A stretch of DNA of 64,000 nucleotides from SURF-21 sp964510515 (GTDB lineage: Bacteria > Actinomycetota > Geothermincolia > Geothermincolales > RBG-13-55-18): positions 1 through 64,000 of the forward strand of contig CAZEAU010000005.1 in NCBI GenBank assembly GCA_964510515.1. Direction: 5' to 3'. The position numbers were made by a program, and so were the translations under genes. Shown here piece by piece: positions 17,851 to 25,640 of this stretch (positions are counted from its first letter, which is position 1; every line of letters starts with the position of its first letter). The notes under the pieces are model-generated. The model searched no databases. It was given only the letters and a program-made list of their open reading frames with translations, and was not told where the DNA came from.

Positions 17851-18884
17851 GGTTCTGCGTCATCGGCGCCGGCAGCTGGGGGACGGCGATGGCCGCCCAC
17901 CTGGCGGGGCTCGGCCACGGGGTCTGCCTGTGGGCGAGGGAGCCGGAGGTCGCGGAGGGCATACGCGAGCGGGGCAGGAACCCACTCTTCCTGCGCGACA
18001 TCGACCTCCCCGCCGGGATAGAAGCGCATGCGGACATGGAGCGCTCCCTGCATTGCGCCGAGGTGGTGGTGACGGCGGTGCCCTCGCGCTGGACCCGGGA
18101 GGTCGCGGCCATGGCCGCTCCCTTCCTGCCCGGGGGCGCGGCGGTGCTCAATTTGGCCAAGGGGTTCGACCCCGCTGGCGGCTGCCGCCTTTCCCAGGCC
18201 ATCGCGGAGGAGCTCGGCCGCGACGCGGCGTCAGGGGTGGCGGCCCTCTCCGGCCCCAACCATGCCGAGGAGGTGGCGAGGCAGGTCCCCAGCGCCACGG
18301 TCATAGCCTGCGGGGACGCCGGGCTGGCGCGCTCCCTGCAGTCCGCCCTGAGCTCCCCCTGCTTTCGCGTTTACACCAACACCGACATCGTGGGGGTGGA
18401 GGTGGGGGGCGCCTATAAGAACATCGTGGCCATCGCCGCCGGCGTGCTCGACGGCCTGGGGCTGGGCGACAACACCAAGGCCAGCCTGATCACCCGTGGG
18501 CTGGCCGAGATGGCCCGTTTCGGCAGCAGCCTGGGGGCCAACCCCATAACCTTCTCCGGGCTGTCGGGGGTAGGGGACCTCATCGTGACCTGCATGAGCC
18601 GCCACTCCCGCAACCGCGGCTTCGGGGAGGAACTTGGCGCGGGCGCCTCTCCCGCGGCCGTGCTGCGGGGAGGCAGCATGGTGGTCGAGGGGGTGTATGC
18701 CACGCGCGCCGTGCTCGCCATGGCGCAGGGAGTGGAGCCGGAGACGCCTATCGCTCTCGCCGTGCAAGCCCTCTGCGAGGAAAAGGCCTCGCCGGCCGAT
18801 ATGCTGGAGAGCCTCATGACCCGCCGCCTCAGGGAGGAGTCCGAGGAATACCTCTATCGCGATTTTCTTCTCGGCCGTATCTGA
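17847..18884 (+). CDS. gpsA: Glycerol-3-phosphate dehydrogenase (NAD(P)+)
   Basis: 345-residue cytosolic enzyme reducing dihydroxyacetone phosphate to sn-glycerol 3-phosphate, the acceptor for PlsY. N-terminal Rossmann motif IGAGSWGTAMA, SGPNHAEEVARQ, the catalytic Lys in GGAYKNIVAIAAG and a downstream GVGDLIVTCMSRHSRN. ATG 17847 overlaps the plsY stop by four bases, so product supply and use are translationally coupled. Confidence 0.96.
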   Translation: MRFCVIGAGSWGTAMAAHLAGLGHGVCLWAREPEVAEGIRERGRNPLFLRDIDLPAGIEAHADMERSLHCAEVVVTAVPSRWTREVAAMAAPFLPGGAAVLNLAKGFDPAGGCRLSQAIAEELGRDAASGVAALSGPNHAEEVARQVPSATVIACGDAGLARSLQSALSSPCFRVYTNTDIVGVEVGGAYKNIVAIAAGVLDGLGLGDNTKASLITRGLAEMARFGSSLGANPITFSGLSGVGDLIVTCMSRHSRNRGFGEELGAGASPAAVLRGGSMVVEGVYATRAVLAMAQGVEPETPIALAVQALCEEKASPADMLESLMTRRLREESEEYLYRDFLLGRI

Positions 18885-18944
18885 AGGCGCCGCCGCGATG
18901 TCTCCGCCTCTCTTTACAATATCCCTTGCCTGTTAAGGAGTGAG

Positions 18945-19625
18945 ATGTTGCGCAGGATATTGTTTGCCGTGGCAGCCCTGCTGCTCCTGCTGCTGCTGGC
19001 GGAGGTCGGAGTGACCCTGCTCAGCCAGTGGGGCATGCAGAAAGCCCTGCGTTCGCAGCACGGGCTCCCCCCCAGCCTGGAGGTGAGCATCGACTCTTTT
19101 CCCTGCACGCTCAGCCTGCTGCGCAATCATCTGGCCGAGGTATGCCTGCGCTGGACGCATGAGCTCGCCTTGCGCTCGCGGGAAGGGGAGCTGGCGAGCC
19201 ATGATTACGCGTGCCGCGTCGCCCTCTACGACGTGGAGCTGAACATGGCCTCCCTCCTGGGCGGAAAACTGGAGCTGAAGCGCGTCTCAAGGCAGGAGGC
19301 GTGTATCGCGCTCAAGATAGAGGTCCTGAACGACGCCATCGGCCTGCCCGCGGGCACCCTCGTGGCCGAAAACGGGCGCCTGTACCTTCTCCGCGGAGCT
19401 GAAAAGACTCGATGCCTGGTCAAGGTCGTGGCGGACAACGCCCTGGCCGTCGTGCCCCAGGAGGGCTATATCCCTGCTACACCTTCAGATACAGACCCTG
19501 ACTCTGCACTTGAAACACTGGAGTTTTCCCCCGCGCCCATGGGGGCCGTCCTGTTAAATGCCAGCGTAAGCGGGGGCATGGTCATCATCGAGATCTCTGT
19601 ACCCGTGTGGGAGGGTTACCTGTAG
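18945..19625 (+). CDS. DUF2993/LmeA-like exported lipid-binding protein
   Basis: 226-residue secreted or membrane-anchored protein. Residues about 5-25 are a hydrophobic signal (LFAVAALLLLLLLAE). The remainder resembles DUF2993 (LmeA-like) proteins, actinobacterial periplasmic phospholipid-binding proteins: SLEVSIDSFP near 45, LYDVELNMASLL, and AVLLNASVSGGMVIIEI near the end. ATG with AAGGAGTGAG upstream. Its role here is unknown; it stands alone between gpsA and the nrdR operon. The downstream ~200 bases are A+T-rich and hold the nrdR promoter. Confidence 0.7.
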   Translation: MLRRILFAVAALLLLLLLAEVGVTLLSQWGMQKALRSQHGLPPSLEVSIDSFPCTLSLLRNHLAEVCLRWTHELALRSREGELASHDYACRVALYDVELNMASLLGGKLELKRVSRQEACIALKIEVLNDAIGLPAGTLVAENGRLYLLRGAEKTRCLVKVVADNALAVVPQEGYIPATPSDTDPDSALETLEFSPAPMGAVLLNASVSGGMVIIEISVPVWEGYL

Positions 19626-19746
19626 TTCCTCGAGTGACACTTAAAAGATAAACCCTGGATTCACGGTTGAGGTAAGGTTTAAAGCACGGATTTAAAGTTG
19701 AGGTAAATAGATAGCAAATAAATGGGAGGAATTTCACAAAAAAGGC

Positions 19747-19776
19747 TTGACAACACAACATTTAGTGTTTTAAAGT
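19747..19776 (+). promoter_or_regulatory. Promoter of the nrdR-nrdD operon
   Basis: TTGACA at 19747-19752, an 18-base spacer, and TAAAGT (4/6 to TATAAT) at 19771-19776, in an A+T-rich stretch. The NrdR-box palindrome fills the spacer, so bound NrdR would block RNA polymerase. Confidence 0.6.
19753..19768. promoter_or_regulatory. NrdR box 1
   Basis: ACACAACATTTAGTGT, a 16-base near-palindrome with the ACAC...GTGT arms known for NrdR repressor sites. It starts right after the -35 hexamer. NrdR represses ribonucleotide reductase operons when dATP/ATP are bound. Confidence 0.7.
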
Positions 19777-19785
19777 ACTGGTAAA

Positions 19786-19801
19786 GCACAATATGTAGGA
19801 T
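19786..19801. promoter_or_regulatory. NrdR box 2 (weaker)
   Basis: GCACAATATGTAGGAT: the left half and centre match NrdR-box sequences, the right arm does not. It lies 33 bases from box 1 start to start, about three helical turns, as expected for paired boxes on one DNA face. Confidence 0.5.
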
Positions 19802-19829
19802 GTTCTGTTTGGGAGAGGGGGAAAGCGGC

Positions 19830-20291
19830 ATGAGGTGCCCCTTTTGTGGAAACCCGGACAGCAAGGTGATCGACTCACGAGCGGCTGACAGCGGACAGGT
19901 GATAAGAAGGCGCAGGGAGTGCAAGGATTGCGCCAGAAGGTTCACCACTTTCGAGAGGTTCGAGCAATTCCCGGTGACGGTGATCAAGCGCAACGGGGAC
20001 AGGGAGCCATACAGGAGGGAGAAGATACTCGTCGGGCTGGGCAAGGCCTTCGAGAAGAGGCCGGTGACCAGCCAGCAAGTAGAGGATATCGCGGCGGAGA
20101 TCGAGGCCGAGCTGAGGCAGGGGGGGAGCAAGGAGATAACCTCGGGGCAGATCGGGATGGCGGTGCTCAAGAAACTGAAGGAGATCGACGAGATCGCCTA
20201 CCTCAGGTTCGCGTCCGTCTACAAGGACTTCAAGGATATCAGCGAATTCCAGAGCGAGCTCGGCCGGCTCCTCAAAAAGGATGACGAATGA
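19830..20291 (+). CDS. nrdR: Transcriptional repressor NrdR
   Basis: 153-residue repressor of ribonucleotide reductase genes. N-terminal zinc ribbon: CPFCGNPDSKVIDSR with a second pair in CKDCARRF. A nucleotide-binding ATP-cone follows (VIKRNGDREPYRREKI). ATG 19830 chosen because the family starts MRCPFC; GGGAGAGGGGGAAAG lies upstream. Two NrdR-like boxes sit upstream, implying self-regulation. The stop overlaps the first possible nrdD ATG. Confidence 0.96.
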   Translation: MRCPFCGNPDSKVIDSRAADSGQVIRRRRECKDCARRFTTFERFEQFPVTVIKRNGDREPYRREKILVGLGKAFEKRPVTSQQVEDIAAEIEAELRQGGSKEITSGQIGMAVLKKLKEIDEIAYLRFASVYKDFKDISEFQSELGRLLKKDDE

Positions 20292-23134
20292 GCTGCTTCG
20301 CGCGGGAGGAGGGGGAAAAAGTGTCAATGCCCTGCAATATAAGGGTTCTGAAAAGGAAGGATAGGACGGAGGACGCCACCGATATCGCTCTTCTGGTAAG
20401 CACGTCCTCCAAGGAGGAGATAAACCTCTGGGACAAGGGCAAGATCGTCAGCTCGCTCATGCTGGAGACAGATGCCAGCCCGGAGCTGGCGCAGGAGATA
20501 GCGGACCACGTCGAGGAGAGGATAGTACAGGGGGACATGAACACCGTCACCACCTCGATCATCCGCGAGCTGGTGGACCTGGAGCTGCTGGAGCGGGGCC
20601 TGGGGACCATGCACAAGAAGCATTCCCACATCGGCCTGCCCATGTACGACGTGGAGCAGATCATCACCAGCGCCAACAAGGAGAACTCCAACACCACCCA
20701 CAACCCCGAGTCCATCAACCTCACCATCGCCGAGGCCATACTCAAGGAATACGCCCTGCGCAACGTGTTTTCCGAGGACGTGGCGCGCGCCCACATGGTG
20801 GGCGATATCCACCTGCATGACCTGGGCTTTATCATCAGGCCCTACTCCTATCTGGGGGATACGGTGGTGCGCTGGAGGGTGGCGGGCTCCCCCCTGGTCT
20901 TCGCCACCACCATGGAGCAGCTCTACCACCTCCTGCCGGGAGAGGACAGGCCGGAGCCGACGGTGCGGGTGAAATACCCGCAGGGGCTGGAGATGCTGGA
21001 CCGCGGGGGCGACTGGACGCAGATCGAGCGGGTGGTGAAGAAAGACCGCCTGGGCAAGGACATGGTCTTCCTGGCCACCTCGGACGGGAAGTACTGCGTG
21101 GTCACCCACGACCACCCGGTGATCACCGCGGAGGAGATAAAGCCGGCGGCGATGGTGCGGGTGGGGGAGGAGCTGGAGACGCTCGACGTGGAGGAGGGTT
21201 CGGCGCTGGGCCTGGAGGAGCTGGACCTCACTCACCTGGTCGAGGCCAATGCCACCTCCTTCAAGTTCCGCTTCAACGTCGAGGACGTCTTTGACGCCCA
21301 CCGGCGTCTGCAGGAGCTGGTGGCCGATGCCGCCCAGGCCTCTCGCCGCACGCGCGTGCGGCGGGGGAGAGAGAAGAGGGCGCGGGGAGGAGAGCTCCCC
21401 TCCCCGCGCCGGGTGAGCGTGGTCATGGCCGAGCCGGTGGAGGTGCTGGACGTGTATATATACGACGTCACCACGCAGAGCGGCACCCTCATCGCCAACG
21501 GCATCTACTCCCACAACTGCGGCGGGCACAGCCTGGACTACATCAAGAAGTACGGCATATCCCTGCCCAACATAACCAGCACCTCGCGGCCGGCGAAGCA
21601 TCCCGAGGTGCTCATCGGGCATATGGTGAAGATGGCCTCCACCCTGCAGTCCCACTATGCCGGGGCCATCGGCTGGGAGGCGGTGAACATGTTCTTCGCC
21701 CCCTACCTGGTGGGGGTGGGCAGCGAGCGCCTGCGGCAACTGGCCCAGATGCTCATCTACGAGTTCAACCAGCTGGCCGGGGCCCGGGGGAGCCAGGTGG
21801 TCTTCACCGATTTCAACCTCTACTGGAACATCCCCCGCCACTTCCGGGATGCTCCGGCCATAGGTCCGGGCGGTGAATACACCGGCAAGACCTACAAGGA
21901 CTACGAGAAGGAGGCCCAGGCCTTTCTCACCGCCCTCTTCGAGGTCTACCTGGAGGGAGACGCCATGGGCAAGACCTTCGTCTTTCCCAAGCCGCTGCTG
22001 CACATCAGCGACGATTTCTTCCGCACCGAGGGCCACGAGGAGTTCCTCGACCTCGCCTGCGAGGTGGCCTCGCGCCAGGGCATCACCTATTTCGTCTTCG
22101 ACCGCGGGGACGAGATCACCGTCTCGCAATGCTGCCGCCTCAAGCTCAAGCTCAACGAGGAGGACCTGCAGGAAGCGATGAGGCCCGAGCGCATGCGCTT
22201 CTCTGCCCTGCAGAACATCACCATCAACCTGCCGCGCATAGCCTACAAGGCCAATGGCTCCGACGAGGTCCTTTTTCACGAGCTGGAGAAAGCCATGCGG
22301 CTGGTGGCCAAGGCCCACCTGCAGAAAAAGGATTTCATCGCCGCCCTGCTCAACCAGGGCGTGGGCGGCCCGCTCTCCGTGCTCAGCGACGCCAAGGACG
22401 GGGAGCCCTACCTGAGGATGGAGCGCCTCACCTACCTGGCCGGCCTGCTGGGGCTGAACGAGATGGTGCAGTACCACAAGGGCATGGAGCTGCATGAGTC
22501 GCAGGAGGCTCTCAAGTTCGGCCTCAAGGTCGTCGCCCACATGAAGATCGCCTGCAAGAACCTCTCGCAGGAGCACGGCATCAACCTGGTGCTGGAGGAG
22601 TCGCCGGCGGAGTCCAGCGGCTACCGCCTGGCCAAGCTGGACACCAAGTATTACCCTACCCAGGCTCCGGGCGTGCTCAAGGGGGGGCTGGGCAGCGAGG
22701 AGTTCTACTACACCAACAGCGTGCACCTCAACGTGGAGGCGGACATCGACTACATAGAGCGGGTGCAGAAGCAGAGCCTTTTCCACCCCCTCATCGAGGC
22801 CGGCGCCATCTGCCATATCTGGCTGGGGGAGAGCCAGCCGGAACCCGACTCCATCAAGAACTTCGTGCTCAAGACCTTCCGCAATACCCAATCGTCGCAG
22901 ATCGCCTTCTCGCCGGAGTTCACGGTGTGCAACGACTGCCGGCGCACCCACCGCGGGCTGCACGAGGAATGTCCGCGGTGCGGCTCGGACAACATCTACG
23001 GCATCACGCGTATTGTGGGATATTTTTCCAAGGTGACCACCTGGAACAAGGGCAAGGTGGGGGAGCTCAAGGACCGGGTAAGGACCGGACTGAAAGGGGG
23101 TTTTGCGAGTGCAGCATCTCAAGGTCTTCGTTAA
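20288..23134 (+). CDS. nrdD: Anaerobic (class III) ribonucleoside-triphosphate reductase, interrupted by an intein
   Basis: 948-codon frame; without the intein the enzyme is 724 residues. It reduces NTPs to dNTPs anaerobically using a glycyl radical. A degenerate ATP-cone lies at the N-terminus. HDLGFIIRPY (to residue 186) should join CGGHSLDYIKKYG (from 411); residues 187-410 are the intein. The C-terminal zinc site is VCNDC ... CPRC, and the glycyl-radical loop is RIVGYFSK with Gly911. The ATG 20288 overlaps the nrdR stop, but GGGAGGAGGGGG before GTG 20321 / ATG 20327 suggests the real start may be 33-39 bases later. The cognate activase and a thioredoxin-like protein follow. Confidence 0.95.
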   Translation: MSCFAREEGEKVSMPCNIRVLKRKDRTEDATDIALLVSTSSKEEINLWDKGKIVSSLMLETDASPELAQEIADHVEERIVQGDMNTVTTSIIRELVDLELLERGLGTMHKKHSHIGLPMYDVEQIITSANKENSNTTHNPESINLTIAEAILKEYALRNVFSEDVARAHMVGDIHLHDLGFIIRPYSYLGDTVVRWRVAGSPLVFATTMEQLYHLLPGEDRPEPTVRVKYPQGLEMLDRGGDWTQIERVVKKDRLGKDMVFLATSDGKYCVVTHDHPVITAEEIKPAAMVRVGEELETLDVEEGSALGLEELDLTHLVEANATSFKFRFNVEDVFDAHRRLQELVADAAQASRRTRVRRGREKRARGGELPSPRRVSVVMAEPVEVLDVYIYDVTTQSGTLIANGIYSHNCGGHSLDYIKKYGISLPNITSTSRPAKHPEVLIGHMVKMASTLQSHYAGAIGWEAVNMFFAPYLVGVGSERLRQLAQMLIYEFNQLAGARGSQVVFTDFNLYWNIPRHFRDAPAIGPGGEYTGKTYKDYEKEAQAFLTALFEVYLEGDAMGKTFVFPKPLLHISDDFFRTEGHEEFLDLACEVASRQGITYFVFDRGDEITVSQCCRLKLKLNEEDLQEAMRPERMRFSALQNITINLPRIAYKANGSDEVLFHELEKAMRLVAKAHLQKKDFIAALLNQGVGGPLSVLSDAKDGEPYLRMERLTYLAGLLGLNEMVQYHKGMELHESQEALKFGLKVVAHMKIACKNLSQEHGINLVLEESPAESSGYRLAKLDTKYYPTQAPGVLKGGLGSEEFYYTNSVHLNVEADIDYIERVQKQSLFHPLIEAGAICHIWLGESQPEPDSIKNFVLKTFRNTQSSQIAFSPEFTVCNDCRRTHRGLHEECPRCGSDNIYGITRIVGYFSKVTTWNKGKVGELKDRVRTGLKGGFASAASQGLR
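20846..21517 (+). other. NrdD mini-intein (224 residues, no homing endonuclease)
   Basis: In-frame insertion within nrdD. It begins with Ser (SYLGDTVV) after HDLGFIIRPY and ends with the splicing motif SHN before extein Cys (CGGHSLDY). Block B is present as VVTHDHPVI (TxxH). Block F is YDVTTQSGTLIANGIYSHN. No LAGLIDADG or other endonuclease motif is visible, and a Gly/Arg/Lys-rich stretch (RRTRVRRGREKRARGGE) occupies the place where an endonuclease may have been lost. The Ser at position 1 is less common than Cys but known. The +1 Cys should be the extein nucleophile. Confidence 0.9.
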
Positions 23135-23354
23135 GCAGGACTGCCAGAAATGCCCTGCCGCCAAGGAGGTCGCGGGACGCTTTCCCGAGACCGAGGTCTA
23201 CGATATGGACCAGCCGGAGGGGCTTGCGGAGGCGGCGTTCTACAGCGTCCTGTGCACGCCCTCCATAGTCGTCGTGGACGAGGACGGCAGCGAGGTCTAT
23301 GCCTGGCGCTGCGACGTGCCCACCCCCAAAGACGTCTCCGAGCACCTCAACTGA
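23109..23354 (+). CDS. Small thioredoxin/glutaredoxin-like protein
   Basis: 81-residue thioredoxin-fold protein with a CxxC motif (DCQKCPAAKE) at the end of the first strand and the cis-Pro segment TPSIVVVDEDG. It overlaps the end of nrdD and precedes nrdG by two bases, so it is a probable dithiol reductant for the reductase or for its activase (inference). GTG 23109 chosen: AAAGGGGG lies eight bases upstream; TTG 23103 is an alternative. Confidence 0.8.
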   Translation: MQHLKVFVKQDCQKCPAAKEVAGRFPETEVYDMDQPEGLAEAAFYSVLCTPSIVVVDEDGSEVYAWRCDVPTPKDVSEHLN

Positions 23355-23356
23355 GC

Positions 23357-24079
23357 ATGTCCAGCCTGGAGAACATGAGGGGCCTTTTGCCCTCGAGCAT
23401 GCTCGACTGGCCGGGGAAGATATGCGCGGTGCTCTTCCTGGCGGGTTGCGATTTCCGCTGCCCTTACTGCCATAATGCCGAACTGCTGGCGGCGGGGGAG
23501 GCGGGAGAGAACATCACCTGGGAGGAGCTCGCGCGCTACCTGCGCGAGCGCCGCGGCTGGCTGGACGGCGTGAGCATCACCGGCGGTGAGCCGACCATAC
23601 ACGACGACCTGCCCTCCCTCTGCGCCCGCCTGCGGGAGCTGGGCATGGGGGTGAAGCTGGACAGCAACGGCTCGCGTCCGCGCCTGCTCGAGGAGGTGCT
23701 CGCGCGCGGCCTGGTGGACTTCGTGGCCATGGACCTCAAGACCTCCCTGCGCAGGTATGCCGAGGTGGCGCGCAGGCCGGTGGACCCGGCGCGCATCGAG
23801 GCCTCCATCGACGCCGTCCTCCGCAGCGGCGTGGCCCACGAGTTCCGCTGCACGGTGGTGCCGGGGCTGGTGGGGCTGGAGGACCTGGAGTCGCTCGCGC
23901 GCAGGGCCAGCGGAGCGGAATCCTTTGTGCTGCAGCAGTTCCGCGCGGGCAAGACGCTGGATCCCGCCTACGCGGAGGTGCAGCCTTACGGCGACGAGGT
24001 CCTGCTGGAGTGGGCGGAGAGACTCGGCCGCCTGGTCCCCACGCGGGTGCGGGGACTGGTGGGCAGCGGGTGTGCGTGA
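23357..24079 (+). CDS. nrdG: Anaerobic RNR-activating radical SAM protein (NrdG type)
   Basis: 240-residue glycyl-radical activating enzyme. Its Fe-S motif is CDFRCPYCHN (CxxxCxxC). SITGGEPT is the SAM-binding GGE motif, and VAMDLKTS follows the family pattern. It should generate the Gly911 radical in NrdD. ATG 23357 chosen, two bases after the preceding stop; the frame continues upstream only as a shadow of the thioredoxin-like gene. The length and LLPSSMLDWPGK start match the NrdG-like group annotated as anaerobic RNR-activating protein. Confidence 0.92.
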   Translation: MSSLENMRGLLPSSMLDWPGKICAVLFLAGCDFRCPYCHNAELLAAGEAGENITWEELARYLRERRGWLDGVSITGGEPTIHDDLPSLCARLRELGMGVKLDSNGSRPRLLEEVLARGLVDFVAMDLKTSLRRYAEVARRPVDPARIEASIDAVLRSGVAHEFRCTVVPGLVGLEDLESLARRASGAESFVLQQFRAGKTLDPAYAEVQPYGDEVLLEWAERLGRLVPTRVRGLVGSGCA

Positions 24080-24149
24080 AACGAGGCGGGCGAGGGAGGC
24101 GGGAGATGAGCGGGCGGCCGGGAAGGGAGCGGGCGGGAGGAGAGGAGAG

Positions 24150-24782
24150 GTGGAAGAAGAGCACGGCAGGGTACAGGACCCCTTCGCGGGGCCCGGGGCC
24201 GCCCTGAGGGGCAGCGACCCCGCGGAGATCGCGGAGCGGGCGGGCATCCCCCTCGAGGGCGGCGAGTTCAGGCTTTCCTTCCTGCGCTGGAACATTTTCG
24301 TGACCCACCCCGACCTCACCTTTCGCGCCCCGCAGTTCCTGGATACATACGTGATCAAGCTCCTGGCGGTGCTGTACATGGCCAACGCCAGGGCCGTCCC
24401 CCTGGCCAACCGCTGGGTGCCCTATCGCGAGCTCAAGGACGGTCTCTTCTACACCAGGAGCTTCTCGGACACCGTGGAGGAGAGGGTATGCCGCCGCTTC
24501 GGCAATGACCTCGATGCCCTGCGCGACGCCTGCGGGAAGCTGGGCGGCCGCGAGGTGGACCAGGGCGACCTCGGCATGGTGGTAGACACCTTTCCGCGCC
24601 TGCCCCTCCTCTTCATCATCTGGAGGGGGGATGAGGAGTTCGAGCCCAACGCGCGCATCCTCTTCGACGCCTCGGCGACCTCCTACCTCAACGCCTTCGA
24701 ACTGCGCATGCTCTGCGGCGAGGTGCTCAACCGCCTCATGCGCATCGCCGACGGCAGCCTCGAGCTCCCGCCGCCGGGATAG
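24150..24782 (+). CDS. DUF3786 domain protein
   Basis: 210-residue protein resembling DUF3786, a family of unknown function in anaerobes. Conserved-looking parts are FRLSFLRWNIFVTHPDL, NRWVPYRELKDG and PLLFIIWRGDEEFEPNARILFD. GTG 24150 chosen, with GGAGGAGAGGAGAGG directly upstream; the longer frame overlaps nrdG out of phase. No cysteine motif or membrane segment. Its place at the end of the RNR operon, 70 bases after nrdG, suggests co-transcription, but a role in RNR is not shown. Confidence 0.75.
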   Translation: MEEEHGRVQDPFAGPGAALRGSDPAEIAERAGIPLEGGEFRLSFLRWNIFVTHPDLTFRAPQFLDTYVIKLLAVLYMANARAVPLANRWVPYRELKDGLFYTRSFSDTVEERVCRRFGNDLDALRDACGKLGGREVDQGDLGMVVDTFPRLPLLFIIWRGDEEFEPNARILFDASATSYLNAFELRMLCGEVLNRLMRIADGSLELPPPG

Positions 24783-24808
24783 GGGAAGGCCACGGCAGGG
24801 CCTACCAA

Positions 24809-24839
24809 TAGTTAATGGTTAACTGGTTAAGAGTAAACT
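24809..24839. promoter_or_regulatory. A+T-rich repeated TTAA operator-like region before padR
   Basis: The sequence contains TTAATGGTTAACTGGTTAA, three evenly spaced TTAA elements around a central GTTAAC palindrome, inside a very G+C-rich area and directly upstream of the padR ATG. PadR proteins usually bind such palindromes at their own promoters. No good Shine-Dalgarno sequence is present. Confidence 0.45.
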
Positions 24840-25403
24840 ATGAGGAGGGCGAGGGGGCTGGCTTCTCGTGTGGCGGTCATGGTCCTGGGCCTGCTCTCGG
24901 AGGGCGAGCGCCACGGCTACGGAATCGCGCGCGAGCTCGAGGAAAGGGGCATGCTGCGCTGGAGCAAGGCCAGCAAGGTGGGCATCTATAAGGCGCTGGC
25001 GCGCCTGCAGGAGGAGGGCTGCCTTACTTCCTGGAGGGAGAAAGAGGGCAGGCAGCCGGAAAGGCGCGTGTACGCGCTCACCGCGGCGGGAGAGGAGAGG
25101 CTGCGCGAGCTCGTCTTCACCCTGTGCGCGAGCCGGGAGCCCCTGAGGCTGGAGAGCGCCGTGGGCGTGGCCTTCATCGACCTCCTGGAGCGCGGCGATG
25201 CCCTGGAGGCCCTGAGGCAGCGCAAGGAGTTCCTCTCCCGGCAGTCCCGGCGCCTGGCGAGCGAGGCGGAGCTCCTGCAGGGGCTGGCGGCAGAGAGGCA
25301 CCTTGACGTGCTGGCGCGGGAGAGGTCGGCCTACCGCTCGGAGCTGCGCTGGCTGGAAGGCATCATCTCCGCCATCGAGGGCGCGTCTTCCGCCGCGCCG
25401 TGA
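24840..25403 (+). CDS. PadR-family transcriptional regulator
   Basis: 187-residue regulator. N-terminal winged helix of PadR type: LGLLSEGERHGYGIARELEE, then KVGIYKALARLQEEGCLTS and RRVYALTAAGEERL. The C-terminal ~90 residues are a helical dimerisation region (Glu/Arg-rich). PadR regulators repress genes for detoxification, efflux or membrane stress; no obvious target is adjacent except itself. The ATG follows an A+T-rich operator-like sequence and has only a weak ribosome site. Convergent with the acyl-CoA synthetase. Confidence 0.88.
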   Translation: MRRARGLASRVAVMVLGLLSEGERHGYGIARELEERGMLRWSKASKVGIYKALARLQEEGCLTSWREKEGRQPERRVYALTAAGEERLRELVFTLCASREPLRLESAVGVAFIDLLERGDALEALRQRKEFLSRQSRRLASEAELLQGLAAERHLDVLARERSAYRSELRWLEGIISAIEGASSAAP

Positions 25404-25640
25404 GGGGTATCGCGCAGCGGGCGCCCGGGGCGAGGAGGCCTGGAGCAACTGATCACGCAGGCGGGCGGCGCGCGGGCTCGGCAAGCGCGCTTACCGGGGT
25501 CCTCCCATAACGCCGATAATGTATCTTATGTAAAGTTAATGTTTTTGGGCTCTTTCCCCGGCTCAGCGCCCCCGCCCCCGCGCCCGGAGCGCAAAGGCCG
25601 CGCGCGGGGCGCATCCCTTGCGGGAAGCCCTCCGCCGCGC

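Noticed and set aside
20846..21517. Homing endonuclease within the NrdD intein
   Set aside because: No LAGLIDADG, HNH or other motif; the insert is short enough to be a mini-intein.
20324..23164. 946-codon minus-strand frame opposite nrdD
   Set aside because: Antisense shadow of nrdD; composition (His/Val/Leu/Gly) typical of the complementary strand of a G+C-rich gene.
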